Position numbers and translations under genes: made by a program. Below are positions 37,276 to 49,556 of a stretch of 64,000 nucleotides of DNA, piece by piece; position 1 is the first letter of the stretch; the number at the start of each line of letters is the position of its first letter. The DNA is from Artocarpus heterophyllus. Its lineage: Eukaryota; Streptophyta; Magnoliopsida; Rosales; Moraceae. The notes beneath the pieces were generated by a model. That model was not told the origin of the DNA and did no database searches. It saw only the letters and a program-made list of their open reading frames with translations. The stretch is from assembly GCA_025403435.1 (NCBI GenBank), contig CM046343.1, positions 31,840,930 to 31,904,929 of the forward strand. The letters run 5' to 3'.

Positions 37276-37392
37276 GGCCCGTTTATTTCGTAGTTCGAAT
37301 CACGGTTCGAATCATTTTACTACAGTATTTTTTCTCACAAAAATTTAAATCTTCATTCAAATACTCTATTCAAATACTCGAACCAAACGAGC
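37276..37392. repeat. Dispersed 100-bp repeat, copy 2
   Basis: Carries the same blocks as 3143-3245: TTCGAATCACGGTTCGAA, TTTTACTACAGTATTTT, CATTCAAATACTC. Confidence 0.7.
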
Positions 37393-37431
37393 TCATAATC
37401 ACTTCCAAACCAAAGGCCTAGTTTGCTAAAC

Positions 37432-37512
37432 CTACAGTGTAAAACTCTTAATATGCTACAGTATAAAACAAAAAGTTTGTTATAGAGTAAAGCTCTCACA
37501 TATTGCACTGTT
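37432..37512. repeat. Hairpin repeat family member
   Basis: CTACAGTGTAAAACTCTTAATATGCTACAG, then TATAGAGTAAAGCTCTCACATATTGCA: two tandem halves of the family in the orientation opposite to the 34855 copy. Confidence 0.65.
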
Positions 37513-38785
37513 TTGCTTCCAATTACGTTACCAAACACTCTCTATGCTCGCAAAGATCTATGATTCCTTTTAAGGGAAGTACCTAAAAGCTAACCCCCCA
37601 AAAAACAAACCTAAGAACAAACAAAAAAAGTTGATCAATTATGGCTAAATTAACACCATTCAAACCTGAAGAAAGTTTAAAATAAAACATCCAGATAAAC
37701 GTTTATTACCAAACTCATTTTGAAGATAAAGTTACATGACTTTTGTAACCTTCCATAGAAAAGCTTGCAATATTTTTGCCTAACAGCGGTCATTTGTAAG
37801 ATGATGAGGTTGCTTGTTTTGCTCACAAGATTTTGAATTCGAATCAATCCTATTATAGCAGAAGAAGATGTATAAGTATGTTAGCTTCTATTTCTGCAAC
37901 CTTTTTTATCATGAAAAAGCAAATTTTCCTTTTATTATTTTAATGCTTTCTCCTCGTATTTCTCACCACCAAAAATACGGACATAGAAACACATTAAGGA
38001 CATGTTTGGACAAAACTCATCCAACTTAGATGCTACAATACAAAATGGTTTCAAAACCTCAAACAAACCCAACGCTAATGTTTCAAACGAAAAAAAAAAA
38101 AAAAAAAAAGATTTGCAAATGCACTAATGTCGCAGTTTTGGGAGGTTTGCAAATAAAAAGCTCCAAAAGTTTTGGGCTTGCAACTGAGGAACAAAATGCA
38201 AATGAGTTAACGAGACAATTTGTTCAATTATATTTATTGAATTAAAATATAACTCTAATTTATAAAAATTTTATAAATGTCTCATAATGATATCATTAAA
38301 ATTATTTATATGTAATTATATAGTAAAAGATCTAATATCATTAAGATAATTATTATATCATTAAAGATATTTTAAATATTATGTTAGTTTTAATTTCATA
38401 ATAATAATTTAGACAGATATTATAAATTTTTCAATAGCGAATAAGAAAGGATTTTTTTGGTTTTGACGAGATCAAAAGAAGGATCTTCATTCTTCACCGA
38501 CCAAAAGAGAAAAAAAAAGGAGAAATAAAAAATCACAATTGCGTAGAGCATAATGATAATGGAATATATTTAAGTTGCCGTTTTAAAAATACAAAAATGG
38601 GGACCCAACGATCCCGTGCTCCTCGCACCACCATAACACCATACTTCTTCACTAAAGGGGTTGACAAAGCCCGACCCGTTGACATCATCAAATTTCTACT
38701 GACGGTCGTGATCTGTCGTTTAGCATACATCATTCGTGTGACGTGGGTCTTCCAAATTCTCAATAATTAGTCACTTAATTAATTC

Positions 38786-39002
38786 TCTCTCTTCTCATTT
38801 CACACTAAAGAGAGAGAAAACGCTCAGACAAGAACACTTTCTCTCTCTAAAAATTCTTAATTTTCTCTATCCTCTTCTCTCTCTCTCTCTATCCCTTTCC
38901 TCTCTGCCTTTTCAGCTTCGCATCACCATAGTAGACGCGTCCTTCGAGCTTTTTCTCTCCAAGCGTCGTTGTTTTGGGCTGCGCAGACACTCCACTAACT
39001 CT
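38786..39002 (+). other. Probable 5' UTR exon of the YODA-like gene
   Basis: A CT-rich stretch (CTCTCTCTCTCT runs at about 38877-38892) is followed by GC-richer sequence and a strong donor CT|GTAAGT at 39002/39003. This pattern is typical of a plant 5' UTR exon with a leader intron. The acceptor is probably TTTTTCAG ending at 40212, or GCTCAG ending at 40257. The 5' limit is approximate. Confidence 0.5.
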
Positions 39003-40291
39003 GTAAGTAATTGATTGTTTTTAATTTTTAATTTTTAATTTTAATTTTTTATTTTTCATTTTTTTTGCTTAGGTACTTTCTTTGAGCTCAACTCAAGTCG
39101 CCGAATGGGAAAATTGCTTAGATTTTTTTTTTTTTGGTTTTTGGTGGCGTAAGTTTACTGGTCTATTAGGGTTTTGAGCTTCTCAAGTGTTGGTCTCTCT
39201 GCGGTTTTGAACTACTTCTATGGAGCTTTTAGTTTGGGAATTTCATCACTACGAGTCGCAGAACATGTCCAATTTCAGCTTATGCTTGAGATAATTTCTA
39301 ATTTTTTAGTACATTTTTGTGAGGGGAGTTTGATTTCTTTCATTCAATCTTGTGCTTTTTTAGTTCCTTCTGATTTTATGTTATTGATTTTGCTGAAATG
39401 AGTGCTTGAATTATGTAGATCTGTGTTGAGATTAAAGCTGGTTCTTAGTTCTTGCGAGTGTAACTAGTTGTGACAGTGTGGAAAAACAATTGGGTAATTC
39501 TTATGGATCTGCTTTAATGGCATTACGGGAATGTTAAACTACCCTGGAGTATTGGAAACTATGTCGCTGGGTCTTTTTTTTCCACAGAGTTATAGGAAAT
39601 GAGACTGACCTGGAATGAGCTTATAACATGTCTAAGAAATGGAAACGAAGCTGAAGTTTCTCCTTGAAAAGAGACGTAAGAAAGTGAATATTAAAGCAAA
39701 TGCATTCTGGGTGTGGTTAGAGGATGGGATTTCCGTGATTTGCCATTTAGTTGGTGATTCACTTTGTGAAAAAGTAATGGGTTTTCATTTTCATTTGATA
39801 AGTTAACTTCGAGACTCTGTTTGCAACTTGCATTCGAGTTATGGAGCTTTAGGCATTGTAAATATTTGTTTGTTTGTTTTTGTTTTCGTTTTTTTTTCTT
39901 TTTTTAAATACAGTTGACTGCTATTTTGAATCTTATGTTGTATGTGTAAACCAATATATGTAAAGCTTCATGTCTATTATATTTGTTTTGAATAAGAACT
40001 AATGGGAAAATCGTCTAATCTGTATCCAGCTTCTTAGGTTCTGAGCTGCTTTCTTACTATGCTTGGAATTTTAGAACGACTTGTGGCTGCCCATTTTTTT
40101 TTTTTTTTTGGATAAAGACTGTGCCTAAGGTTGTTGGACGAGAGTACCATGACTAGTATATGAGTTGCACGCTTGCTCATTGATTTGGTGTAAGTGTGAA
40201 TACCTTTTTCAGATTTAGAGGAAAGGATATTCTTTTTTTTTTTTAAGAAAAGCTCAGACCTGACTGCTAACTGTAAGCTTCTTAGATAAGA

Positions 40292-43200
40292 ATGCCTTCT
40301 TGGTGGGTTAAGTCTTCATCTAAAGAAGCAAAAAAGAAAGGCAACAAGGAGAGTTTTATTGATACAATACAGAGAAAATTTAAGAGTGGATCTGAAGATA
40401 AGAGCAGCCCAAGATCAGTAGGTTCTAGAAGACGTGCTAATGATACTGTCTCAGAGAGGGGATCTCTATCCAGGGTTCCGTCTGTGGTGTTATCACCCTC
40501 TACACATGTGTCAAGATGCCAAAGTTTTGCAGAAAGGCCTCTTGCCCAACCACTTCCCCTTCCCAGAGCGCAAGTTTCTAGCATTGGGCGTACTGACTCT
40601 AGCGTTAATACATCATCAAAAGCAGAACTTGACAAGCGGTCAAAGCCATTGCTGGTTTCTCCTATTCCAAAACCTTGTTATGCACTGAAGAGGGCAGATC
40701 CTACTGATGGTGAGGGAGATATAGCCACTGCTTCCATTTATAGTGATAGCTCCCTTGACAGTGATGACCCATCCGAGTCACATCTTTTAAGTCCTCTGGC
40801 ATCTGACTATGAAAATGGGAATAGAACTGCCTTGAGTAGCCCTTCCAGGTAATGTTTTATCTATGTCATTGGGAAGATTTTTTTTTTTTTTTTGGGTTGG
40901 TAGATAAAGAGTCTAAACTAGTTTTACCTTTATTTTGGTGAAGTGTAATGCGCAAGGATTCATCCCCCACTTTCAACCAAAAGAACTCAAAGGAGGTTTT
41001 GCAGCCATCAAATCTTTTTTTTAGCAATCAGATTTTGTCTACATGTCCTAAAAGGCAAACCTTAGGCATGCCTATGCAAAACTTGCAGATTCCTTCCCAT
41101 GGTGCTCTTTGTAGTGCTCCAGATAGCTCAATGTCAAGTCCTTCGAGGAGTCCTATGAGAGCATTTGGTACTGAGCAGTTTCTGAATTCTGGTTTTTGTG
41201 CGGGAAAGCATTATCCAGATATAGCTTCTGCACATTGCTCCAGTCCAGGTTCAGGTCATAATTCTGGGCATAATTCAGTAGGAGGAGATCTGTCGGGACA
41301 ACTATTTTGGCATCACAACAGATGTAGCCCTGAGTGCTCTCCAATACCGAGCCCCAGAATGATCAGCCCTGGCCCCAGCTCCAGGATACATAGTGGGGCT
41401 GTGACCCCTCTGCATCCACGAGCTGGAGGAGCAGCAGCAGAGTCACCTACAAGCAGGCCTGATGATGGGAAGAAACAAAGCCACCGATTGCCCCTTCCTC
41501 CAATAACAATTGCAAATACTAGTCCATTTTCTCCAACATATTCTGCCTCAACAACTCCATCAGTTCCACGAAGCCCAGGTAGGGCAGAAAATCCCATAAG
41601 CCCTGGTTCACACTGGAAGAAAGGACGGCTTCTTGGAAGGGGCACCTTTGGTCATGTATATCTCGGCTTCAACAGGTTTGTTGTTTGACGGCTCTTCTCT
41701 GTTGCATATAGGATACTAACTATTTTCCTTGTAACTTAGCACTGCAATGTATGTACATTGCAGGATATAGAGGTCACTTTTTATCGTTTAGCATATTGCA
41801 TTGCATTTTTATTTGGTTCCTGTTCATGTTGAACCATATAACTTAAAGTGTCCTTAACTTGGAGAGTTTATGATTTTCACTCTTTAAATTTTATATAGTT
41901 TTCTCCATTCATTAATTAAAATGCACAAACTCTTCCCTGATTTCGTTTAATTTTGGAATTCAGTGAAAGTGGTGAAATGTGTGCAATGAAGGAGGTGACT
42001 CTATTTTCCGATGATGCAAAATCAAGAGAAAGTGCACAGCAGTTGGGACAAGTATGTTTCTTACGGTGAATCGTTGGAAATTCTACTTTCTAGAACTAGA
42101 TAATGTTCTAAACTGATGTTACTCTCATAAGTTAAAGGAGATTTTACAGCAATCAATTCTGTCTTGCAGGAAATTACTTTGTTAAGTCGCTTACAACATC
42201 CAAATATAGTACAGTATTATGGATGCGGGATGGTAAGTTCCATAAACCTGTTGGCTTGTCATTCAATATTTTGCTTGCACAAGCTTGGTTTTTTCATATA
42301 AATATCATTCCAAAATTCTTGAGACCTTTATGAAGTTTCTGCGCTTAAGTCAGTCAATGGCTATTTAAGTGCTTTGAAAGTAACTTTTATTTTTTGGATC
42401 ATTAAAAAAAATAATAAAAAATAAAAAAAAAAACCAAAGGATCATACCTGTTGTTGGTATCTGCCTATATGGTTGCTTGATATTTTTTCATTCCTTTTTT
42501 TTTTTTTTTTAAATCACAGGGATTGCAATTGATGCTTAAGTAAGTCTTAACTTCTCTATTGGCTTTGTATGCCTTGAACAGGTAGATGACAAATTATATA
42601 TACCTGGAATATGTATCGGGTGGGTCCATTTATAAATTGCTCCAAGAATATGGCCTGCTGGGTGAACACGCTATTCGGAGCTATACTCAACAGATTTTGT
42701 CAGGCCTTGCATATTTACATGCTAAAAACACTGTCCACAGGTATGGGTGTATTAAATCTTAAACTGTAGTCTCAAAATTCTCATTTACTCTTTTCATTCT
42801 CTTATTTGGATCGTATGGTAGCTAAATGATGAGCTTAATCTCTTTTTAGGGACATCAAAGGAGCAAATATATTAGTAGATCCCAGTGGCCGGGTGAAATT
42901 AGCGGATTTTGGAATGGCAAAGCATGTAAGGATCACCATCTGCATATTTATCACAACTTAACAGAAATAATTGAAACATTTCCTTTTTTAGAAGTAGAAA
43001 CAAGAATTGTTGACACAACAACCAAGAATTGAAAAGTACAGTGCTTATTGGGGTTGATAATTTGTCTTAAGCCAAATAATATTAATTTTGTTCACTATTA
43101 TTTCTTCTATGGAGTCTAATCTAGCATTTTTAAATATTTTCAGATCACTGGGCAGTCTTGTCCATTATCATTCAAGGGAAGCCCCTATTGGATGGCACCT

Positions 43201-45537
43201 GAGGTCAACATGGTTTTATTTCCAGACTTGTTAACCTCATTTTGTAGGCAATCTGGTAACGTTAGTCTATAAATTGTGTAGGTTATCAAAAACTCAAATG
43301 GCTGTAACCTTGCTGTTGATATATGGAGCCTTGGCTGCACTGTTCTGGAGATGGCTACTACAAAACCTCCGTGGAGCCAGTATGAGGGGGTGAGTATTTT
43401 TCACACACAGGCTTAAGTTTTAGAGTTCCTCTCGTATGAACATCTGTCAATGGAGTGGGCAGTTTCACAGCCCATATATTAGTTGTTTGATGTTAGTTTT
43501 GTCCCGTGTTATGTGCTTCTTCATAGGTTGCTGCCATGTTCAAGATCGGAAACAGCAAGGAACTTCCTGCAATTCCTGATAATTTGTCAGCACAGGGAAG
43601 GGACTTTGTGTTACAGTGCTTACAAAGAAATCCACTGCATCGTCCCACGGCTTCAAAACTTTTGGAGCATCCCTTTGTTAAAAATGCTGCTCCAGTGGAG
43701 AAACCCATTCCAAGTGCTGAGCCTTCAGAACGACCACAAGCAGCAACAAATGCCGTGAGATCTATGGTATTAGCTTTATCCTTCTCTCTACTCTATACAG
43801 TTTGATGTCTTCATTTTCAGTTGTTTGGCCTACCAAAGAAAACAAGTCAAATCATCAGCGTAGTCACTTTTTTTGTTAACACATTTGCGGGGTTTGTGAT
43901 CCTTGTATGTTACCTCTCTACTTATACAGGGACAATGAGATGTGCTTGTCAAAACTTTGCGCTTCTATGTCTTCAAGTTGAATAAACTGAATGCCTGATC
44001 ACTGTGTGGATAATTGATGTGTTTATACTTTCCTCTGATCTGCTACTTAAATTGTTTGCTGAATTTTACTTCAGGGAATAGGAAATGCAAGAACCTATTC
44101 GAGTATAGATTCAGAAGGTGTGGGTAACCATCAGTCTAGAGGCTTGAAAATTGGTACAGGATCCAGGTTTCTCTCTTTCTCTCTCTCACACACACACACG
44201 CGCGCGCACAGAAACACACGCATATCGAGTAATTGGTGCACGTTGGTCCTGAACTATTTAGTTTGTAACGCTTTGGTCCCTGATCTTATTTTTGGATAAT
44301 TTAACTCCCTGAACTCCTAATTTCCTTGCAACTATTCTAACATCGTTAACAGATGCTTGAACTTTTAACTGATTACCTCACATCATACTCGCATGAACTG
44401 AGTTTGTGTTGAATTCTCTGAGATACACTCATTAATTGAACAAAAAACCATAACTCAAAGGGGGGAGAGAGAGAGAGAAGAAGAGCCATAGCTCTATATT
44501 GGATCTTTCCCGCCAAAAGACACCCTTCGACCAGATTTCAACGATGGAGGAGTTTACAGAACTCGCCATTTCTCTTTTTTGCAACAGATATGACAACAAA
44601 TCCTTGTCATCCATCAATCTTGCCCAGCAAAAAAGCTCTCTTGGTCTTTTCTTCTTTAACAAGTCTTGTGATTGCTTTTGTTTCTTGATCTCTATTGGCA
44701 TCATAGATCTAAACATGAAAGTGATGCCAATCACCCTTGTATATGTGCGTGCGTGTTCACATGTGCTTTTATATGCAATGTGAACAACTAAAAAATCTTC
44801 CAATGTATGGCCCTGCATGCCATTTTTTAACTTTGAATTCCTGAGTAGTAAACTTGTAATAGAACTTTATTTACCATAATTTCTGTCCACTCATTTTAAC
44901 ATTTTTAAGCTTAACAAGGTTTTCTTCTTTTTTTTTTTTTTTTTGGCTGAGAAAGATATTTCTCATATATGTTATTCAACAAATATTTTAAATCTTTGTA
45001 TTGCTGCTTTTCAGTGATGTCCATACGCCAAGAAACATATCATGCCCAGTTTCTCCTATTGGGAGCCCGCTTCTACATTCTAGATCACCACAACATATGA
45101 GTGGAAGGATGTCTCCGTCTCCCATATCGAGCCCCCATACTGCGTCTGGTGCATCCACGCCTCTAACCGGTGGCAGTGGTGCCCTGCCATTTCATCATCC
45201 AAAGCAGCCTGCAAGCTACATGCATGAAGGTATGGGGACAATCCAAAGGTGTCAAAATAGTTTCTATACAAATTGTGGCACACAATTTTATGAGCCAAAG
45301 CCCGAACTATTTCAAGGAATGCCACAAGCCTCTCATGCTTTCCGGGAAATATTATCTTCCGAGAATTGCACACTTGGAAATCAGATTGGGCGGCCAGCTT
45401 CTGGGGAGTTCTATGACGTTCAGTCAGTTCTGGCTGATCGTGTCTCTCAGCAGCACTTGAAAGATCATGTAAAGCTTAATACATCACTGGACTTTAATTT
45501 GAGCTCGCCAATGCTGGATCGGAGCAGTGGTATCTAA
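40292..45537 (+). CDS. YDA: YODA-like MAPKKK, complete exon set but frameshifted in exon 5 (copy 1)
   Basis: YODA (MAPKKK4 class) starts the MAPK cascade controlling embryo asymmetry and stomatal patterning. Exons: 40292-40848, 40944-41675, 41964-42051, 42170-42232, 42582-42740, 42850-42925, 43144-43203, 43282-43389, 43527-43766, 44075-44166, 45015-45537. With the missing 2 nt counted back in, they total 2700 nt (899 residues), normal for YODA. The start [16 protein letters not shown] fits the family. A Ser-rich regulatory region precedes the kinase domain, which begins at about 410 with LGRGTFGHV; then [21 protein letters not shown] and GSPYWMAPE; a Ser/Pro-rich tail follows. Oddity: exon 5 reads (TA)4 where copy 2 has (TA)5, so translation leaves frame after VDDKLYI and stops at 42633-42635, giving about 497 residues without catalytic loop. 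It could be a pseudogene, part of a cross-copy spliced gene, or a sequencing error. Confidence 0.9.
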
Positions 45538-47287
45538 TTACTTGGTTGAGATGCCTGCTCGGCGCAGGACTTCCAGGCATGCTGAATTGGCTTTTGATGC
45601 ACTTAGGTTGGTTTATCATACTTGATGCAGACAAGGTCCTTTCTGTAAGTTTGCAACCAAATTTGAACGAGTGAATTAGAGTATGGATCCCCTGGAAGCC
45701 TGATCGGCGAAAGAGAGAAGCTGGGTTCTCGGTCATCAAATTCCGGTGATGTGCAGTACTCCTTACAAGAGGCTTTAAGGCTCTTGTGATTTGCCTGTCC
45801 TGAGTATAAGTTCCTTGCGAAGGATATTCTATCAGCCACTGTAAAGAAATGTATATTTTCATGACACCTGAACAAGAGAGGGAAAAAGCGAAGTTTTAGA
45901 TGGCCAATTACCATTTCATCCCCAGGAATCTTTTTTTTTTTCATTTTCCCTTTTTTTTTTGTGGGGAAAGGAAAAAAGGGAGGCGGTGGCAGCGGCGAGA
46001 ATTATTGTACGAAAGGTTGAAAACTGAATTGGAGCAGAGATTTTAGAAGATGGCGGTAAAATTGCCAGGCTTGTTCCGCTAATCCCCTCTTGTATTGGTT
46101 TTATATAGCAGATCAGTCCCAAACTCCTGCAATGGGCTGTGCTGCTGATACTGTTGTACCTAATTTATACCTGCATCAAATAGAAGAAATCTAATTCAAC
46201 TCTCTCTCTCTCTGTCACGTGACTAAAGCATTTGGTTTGCTTTATAAAACATTTGCATGATGCCTTGCAGTTTGGTGGGGGCCAGAATTTGGTCCTCAAC
46301 TTGTATGTGATGTTTGGTTCGTTTGTTTAAACCAAAAAAATTTCAATTCAAATGGATTTTGTTATATTTCTTGTCATGAAATTTGAATTATTAGAGCGTT
46401 TTATCTAAACAAGTGATTCAAACGCTCTCAAAATGTAGCATGTTCATATACACATGTTATAAATGAGCATTATTATGTCTAAACCAGGGACTTGTATGGG
46501 AATTTTCTTGGCCAATCTAAAAGAGAGAGAAGTGATTCGAGAATTTATTGTTAAATAATTGGAAGAAAAATATCTCTTACTTCTTAGTCCGTACTCTTGG
46601 GGGTTGCCTTTTTCCCAACTGCTCAACTGCACATATCATGAAGATGCTGCCAAATACCAAATACGTGGGACCCCACCAGACTGAAATGAACTCTTTCCAT
46701 GAGAAAGTGGAATTATATACTAATGTTATGTGTTTCTAAGCGTCATGTTATTAAAATTATATTTAAACAAAAAATATATAAATTTCTCGAGATTTGATGA
46801 AAATCTTAGTGCTTGTGATACTTTACTTTCAACTCATCCGTTTTAATTATAAATAGTATAAAGTTCTCAACAACTATAATAAAAGATAAAAAGTTACTAT
46901 AGTATAAAATTTTTACATGTTATACTTCTTAAACTTAAAATTTCATTTACAATTAAAGTGTCGAACGGCCTAAAACTATGCGATACGGATTACTACACTC
47001 CAAAGTCCATACAAAATATTTAATTTCACATTGTAACAACACCTCGTGACTTATCCAAAAAAAAAAAAGCTGTTGATCAGTCCAAGAGAGAACTCTGACG
47101 GAATCTACATGAAAACCTAAAAGAGTAAAAAATGAAAGAATATGACCAAAACGACAATTAGTTACAAAACAACTCTCATTAGTTTGGAAAGTAATAGCTT
47201 TTTAGCTTTAGTTGGTTCTAATCAACTTTTCAGTTAAGAACAGTGTAAAGCTCTCACATGCTACAGTAAAAGCAAAAAAGTTGCTAT
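41919..47287. repeat. Tandem segmental duplication, unit 1 (5369 bp)
   Basis: It runs from the end of YODA intron 2 through exons 3-11, the 3' UTR and flank, up to AAAAAAGTTGCTAT inside a hairpin-repeat copy. It is repeated almost base for base at 47298-52649. The copies differ by microsatellite and homopolymer lengths, a 28-bp indel in intron 4, and scattered point changes. Confidence 0.95.
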
Positions 47288-47342
47288 GAAGGAGGTGAAA
47301 TGCACAAACTCTTCCCTGATTTCGTTTAATTTTGGAATTCAG
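45538..47342. other. YODA 3' UTR and flank, copy 1, up to the second copy's exon 3
   Basis: 3' UTR-like sequence with a GGAGGCGGTGGCAGCGGCGA stretch at about 45980, then AT-rich flank with hairpin-repeat members at about 46855-46925 and 47245-47287. It is repeated downstream of copy 2. There are no other exons, no start codon for copy 2 and no visible promoter. Confidence 0.7.
47288..47297. other. Duplication junction with 10-bp filler
   Basis: Between the end of unit 1 (...GTTGCTAT) and the start of unit 2 (AAATGCACAAAC...) stand the bases GAAGGAGGTG. With its neighbours the junction reads ATGAAGGAGGTGA, identical to exon 3 at 41986-41998. Confidence 0.85.
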
Positions 47343-49522
47343 TGAAAGTGGTGAAATGTGTGCAATGAAGGAGGTGACTCTATTTTCCGATGATGCAAAA
47401 TCAAGAGAAAGTGCACAGCAGTTGGGACAAGTATGTTTCTTACGGTGAATCGTTGGAAATTCTACTTTCTAGAACTAGATAATGTTCTAAACTGATGTTA
47501 CTCTCATAAGTTAAAGGAGATTTTACAGCAATCAATTCTGTCTTGCAGGAAATTACTTTGTTAAGTCGCTTACAACATCCAAATATAGTACAGTATTATG
47601 GATGCGGGATGGTAAGTTCCATAAACCTGTTGGCTTGTCATTCAATATTTTGCTTGCACAAGCTTGGTTTTTTCATATAAATATCTTTCCAAAATTCTTG
47701 AGACCTTTATGAAGTTTCTGCGCTTAAGTCAGTCAATGGCTATTTAAGTGCTTTGAAAGTAACTTTTATTTTATGGATCATTAAAAAAAATAATAAAAAA
47801 TAAAAAAAAAACCAAAGGATCATACCTGTTGTTGGTTTCATTCCTTTTTTTTTTTTTTTTAAAATCACAGGGATTGCAATTGATGCTTAAGTAAGTCTTA
47901 ACTTCTCTATTGGCTTTGTATGCCTTGAACAGGTAGATGACAAATTATATATATACCTGGAATATGTATCGGGTGGGTCCATTTATAAATTGCTCCAAGA
48001 ATATGGCCTGTTGGGTGAACACGCTATTCGGAGCTATACTCAACAGATTTTGTCAGGCCTTGCATATTTACATGCTAAAAACACTGTCCACAGGTATGGG
48101 TGTATTAAATCTTAAACTGTAGTCTCAAAATTCTCATTTACTCTTTTCATTCTCTTATTTGGATCGTATGGTAGCTAAATGATGAGCTTAATCTCTTTTT
48201 AGGGACATCAAAGGAGCAAATATATTAGTAGATCCCAGTGGCCGGGTGAAATTAGCGGATTTTGGAATGGCAAAGCATGTAAGGATCACCATCTGCATAT
48301 TTATCACAACTTAACAGAAATAATTGAAACATTTCCTTTTTTAGAAGTAGAAACAAGAATTGTTGACACAACAAACAAGAATTGAAAAGTACAGTGCTTA
48401 TTGGGGTTGATAATTTGTCTTAAGCCAAATAATATTAATTTTGTTCACTATTATTTCTTCTATGGAGTCTAATCTAGCATTTTTAAATATTTTCAGATCA
48501 CTGGGCAGTCTTGTCCATTATCATTCAAGGGAAGCCCCTATTGGATGGCACCTGAGGTCAACATGGTTTTATTTCCAGACTTGTTAACCTCATTTTGTAG
48601 GCAATCTGGTAACGTTAGTCTATAAATTGTGTAGGTTATCAAAAACTCAAATGGCTGTAACCTTGCTGTTGATATATGGAGCCTTGGCTGCACTGTTCTG
48701 GAGATGGCTACTACAAAACCTCCGTGGAGCCAGTATGAGGGGGTGAGTATTTTTCACACACAGGCTTAAGTTTTAGAGTTCCTCTCGTATGAACATCTGT
48801 CAATGGAGTGGGCAGTTTCACAGCCCATATATTAGTTGTTTGATGTTAGTTTTGTCCCGTGTTATGTGCTTCTTCATAGGTTGCTGCCATGTTCAAGATC
48901 GGAAACAGCAAGGAACTTCCTGCAATTCCTGATAATTTGTCAGCACAGGGAAGGGACTTTGTGTTACAGTGCTTACAAAGAAATCCACTGCATCGTCCCA
49001 CGGCTTCAAAACTTTTGGAGCATCCCTTTGTTAAAAATGCTGCTCCAGTGGAGAAACCCATTCCAAGTGCTGAGCCTTCAGAACGACCACAAGCAGCAAC
49101 AAATGCCGTGAGATCTATGGTATTAGCTTTATCCTTCTCTCTACTCTATACAGTTTGATGTCTTCATTTTCAGTTGTTTGGCCTACCAAAGAAAACAAGT
49201 CAAATCATCAGCGTAGTCACTTTTTTTGTTAACACATTTGCGGGGTTTGTGATCCTTGTATGTTACCTCTCTACTTATACAGGGACAATGAGATGTGCTT
49301 GTCAAAACTTTGCGCTTCTATGTCTTCAAGTTGAATAAACTGAATGCCTGATCACTGTGTGGATAATTGATGTGTTTATACTTTCCTCTGATCTGCTACT
49401 TAAATTGTTTGCTGAATTTTACTTCAGGGAATAGGAAATGCAAGAACCTATTCGAGTATAGATTCAGAAGGTGTGGGTAACCATCAGTCTAGAGGCTTGA
49501 AAATTGGTACAGGATCCAGGTA

Positions 49523-49556
<34 letters not shown>

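Larger units (their letters stand above)
33790..38785. other. Intergenic, no gene
   Basis: AT-rich spacer downstream of CYP86A. It holds hairpin-repeat members at 34855-34922, 36893-36950 and 37432-37512 and the second copy of a 100-bp dispersed repeat at 37276-37392. Open frames are short and have no recognisable motif. Confidence 0.6.

Noticed and set aside
42520..42539. Cryptic 20-nt exon in intron 4 of YODA copy 1 (good acceptor CACAG and donor GTAAGT) that might restore the frame lost in exon 5.
   Set aside because: Its length would shift the frame in the right direction, but the join with exon 5 creates AAG TAG, an immediate stop. It cannot rescue the protein.
44432..44818. Open frames of 94 and 128 residues in intron 10 of YODA, conserved in copy 2 at 49789-50175.
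   Set aside because: Conservation is simply due to the recent duplication. The surrounding words (TTGGTCCTGAACTATTTAG, TTGGTCCCTGATC) are typical of plant intron transposon debris.
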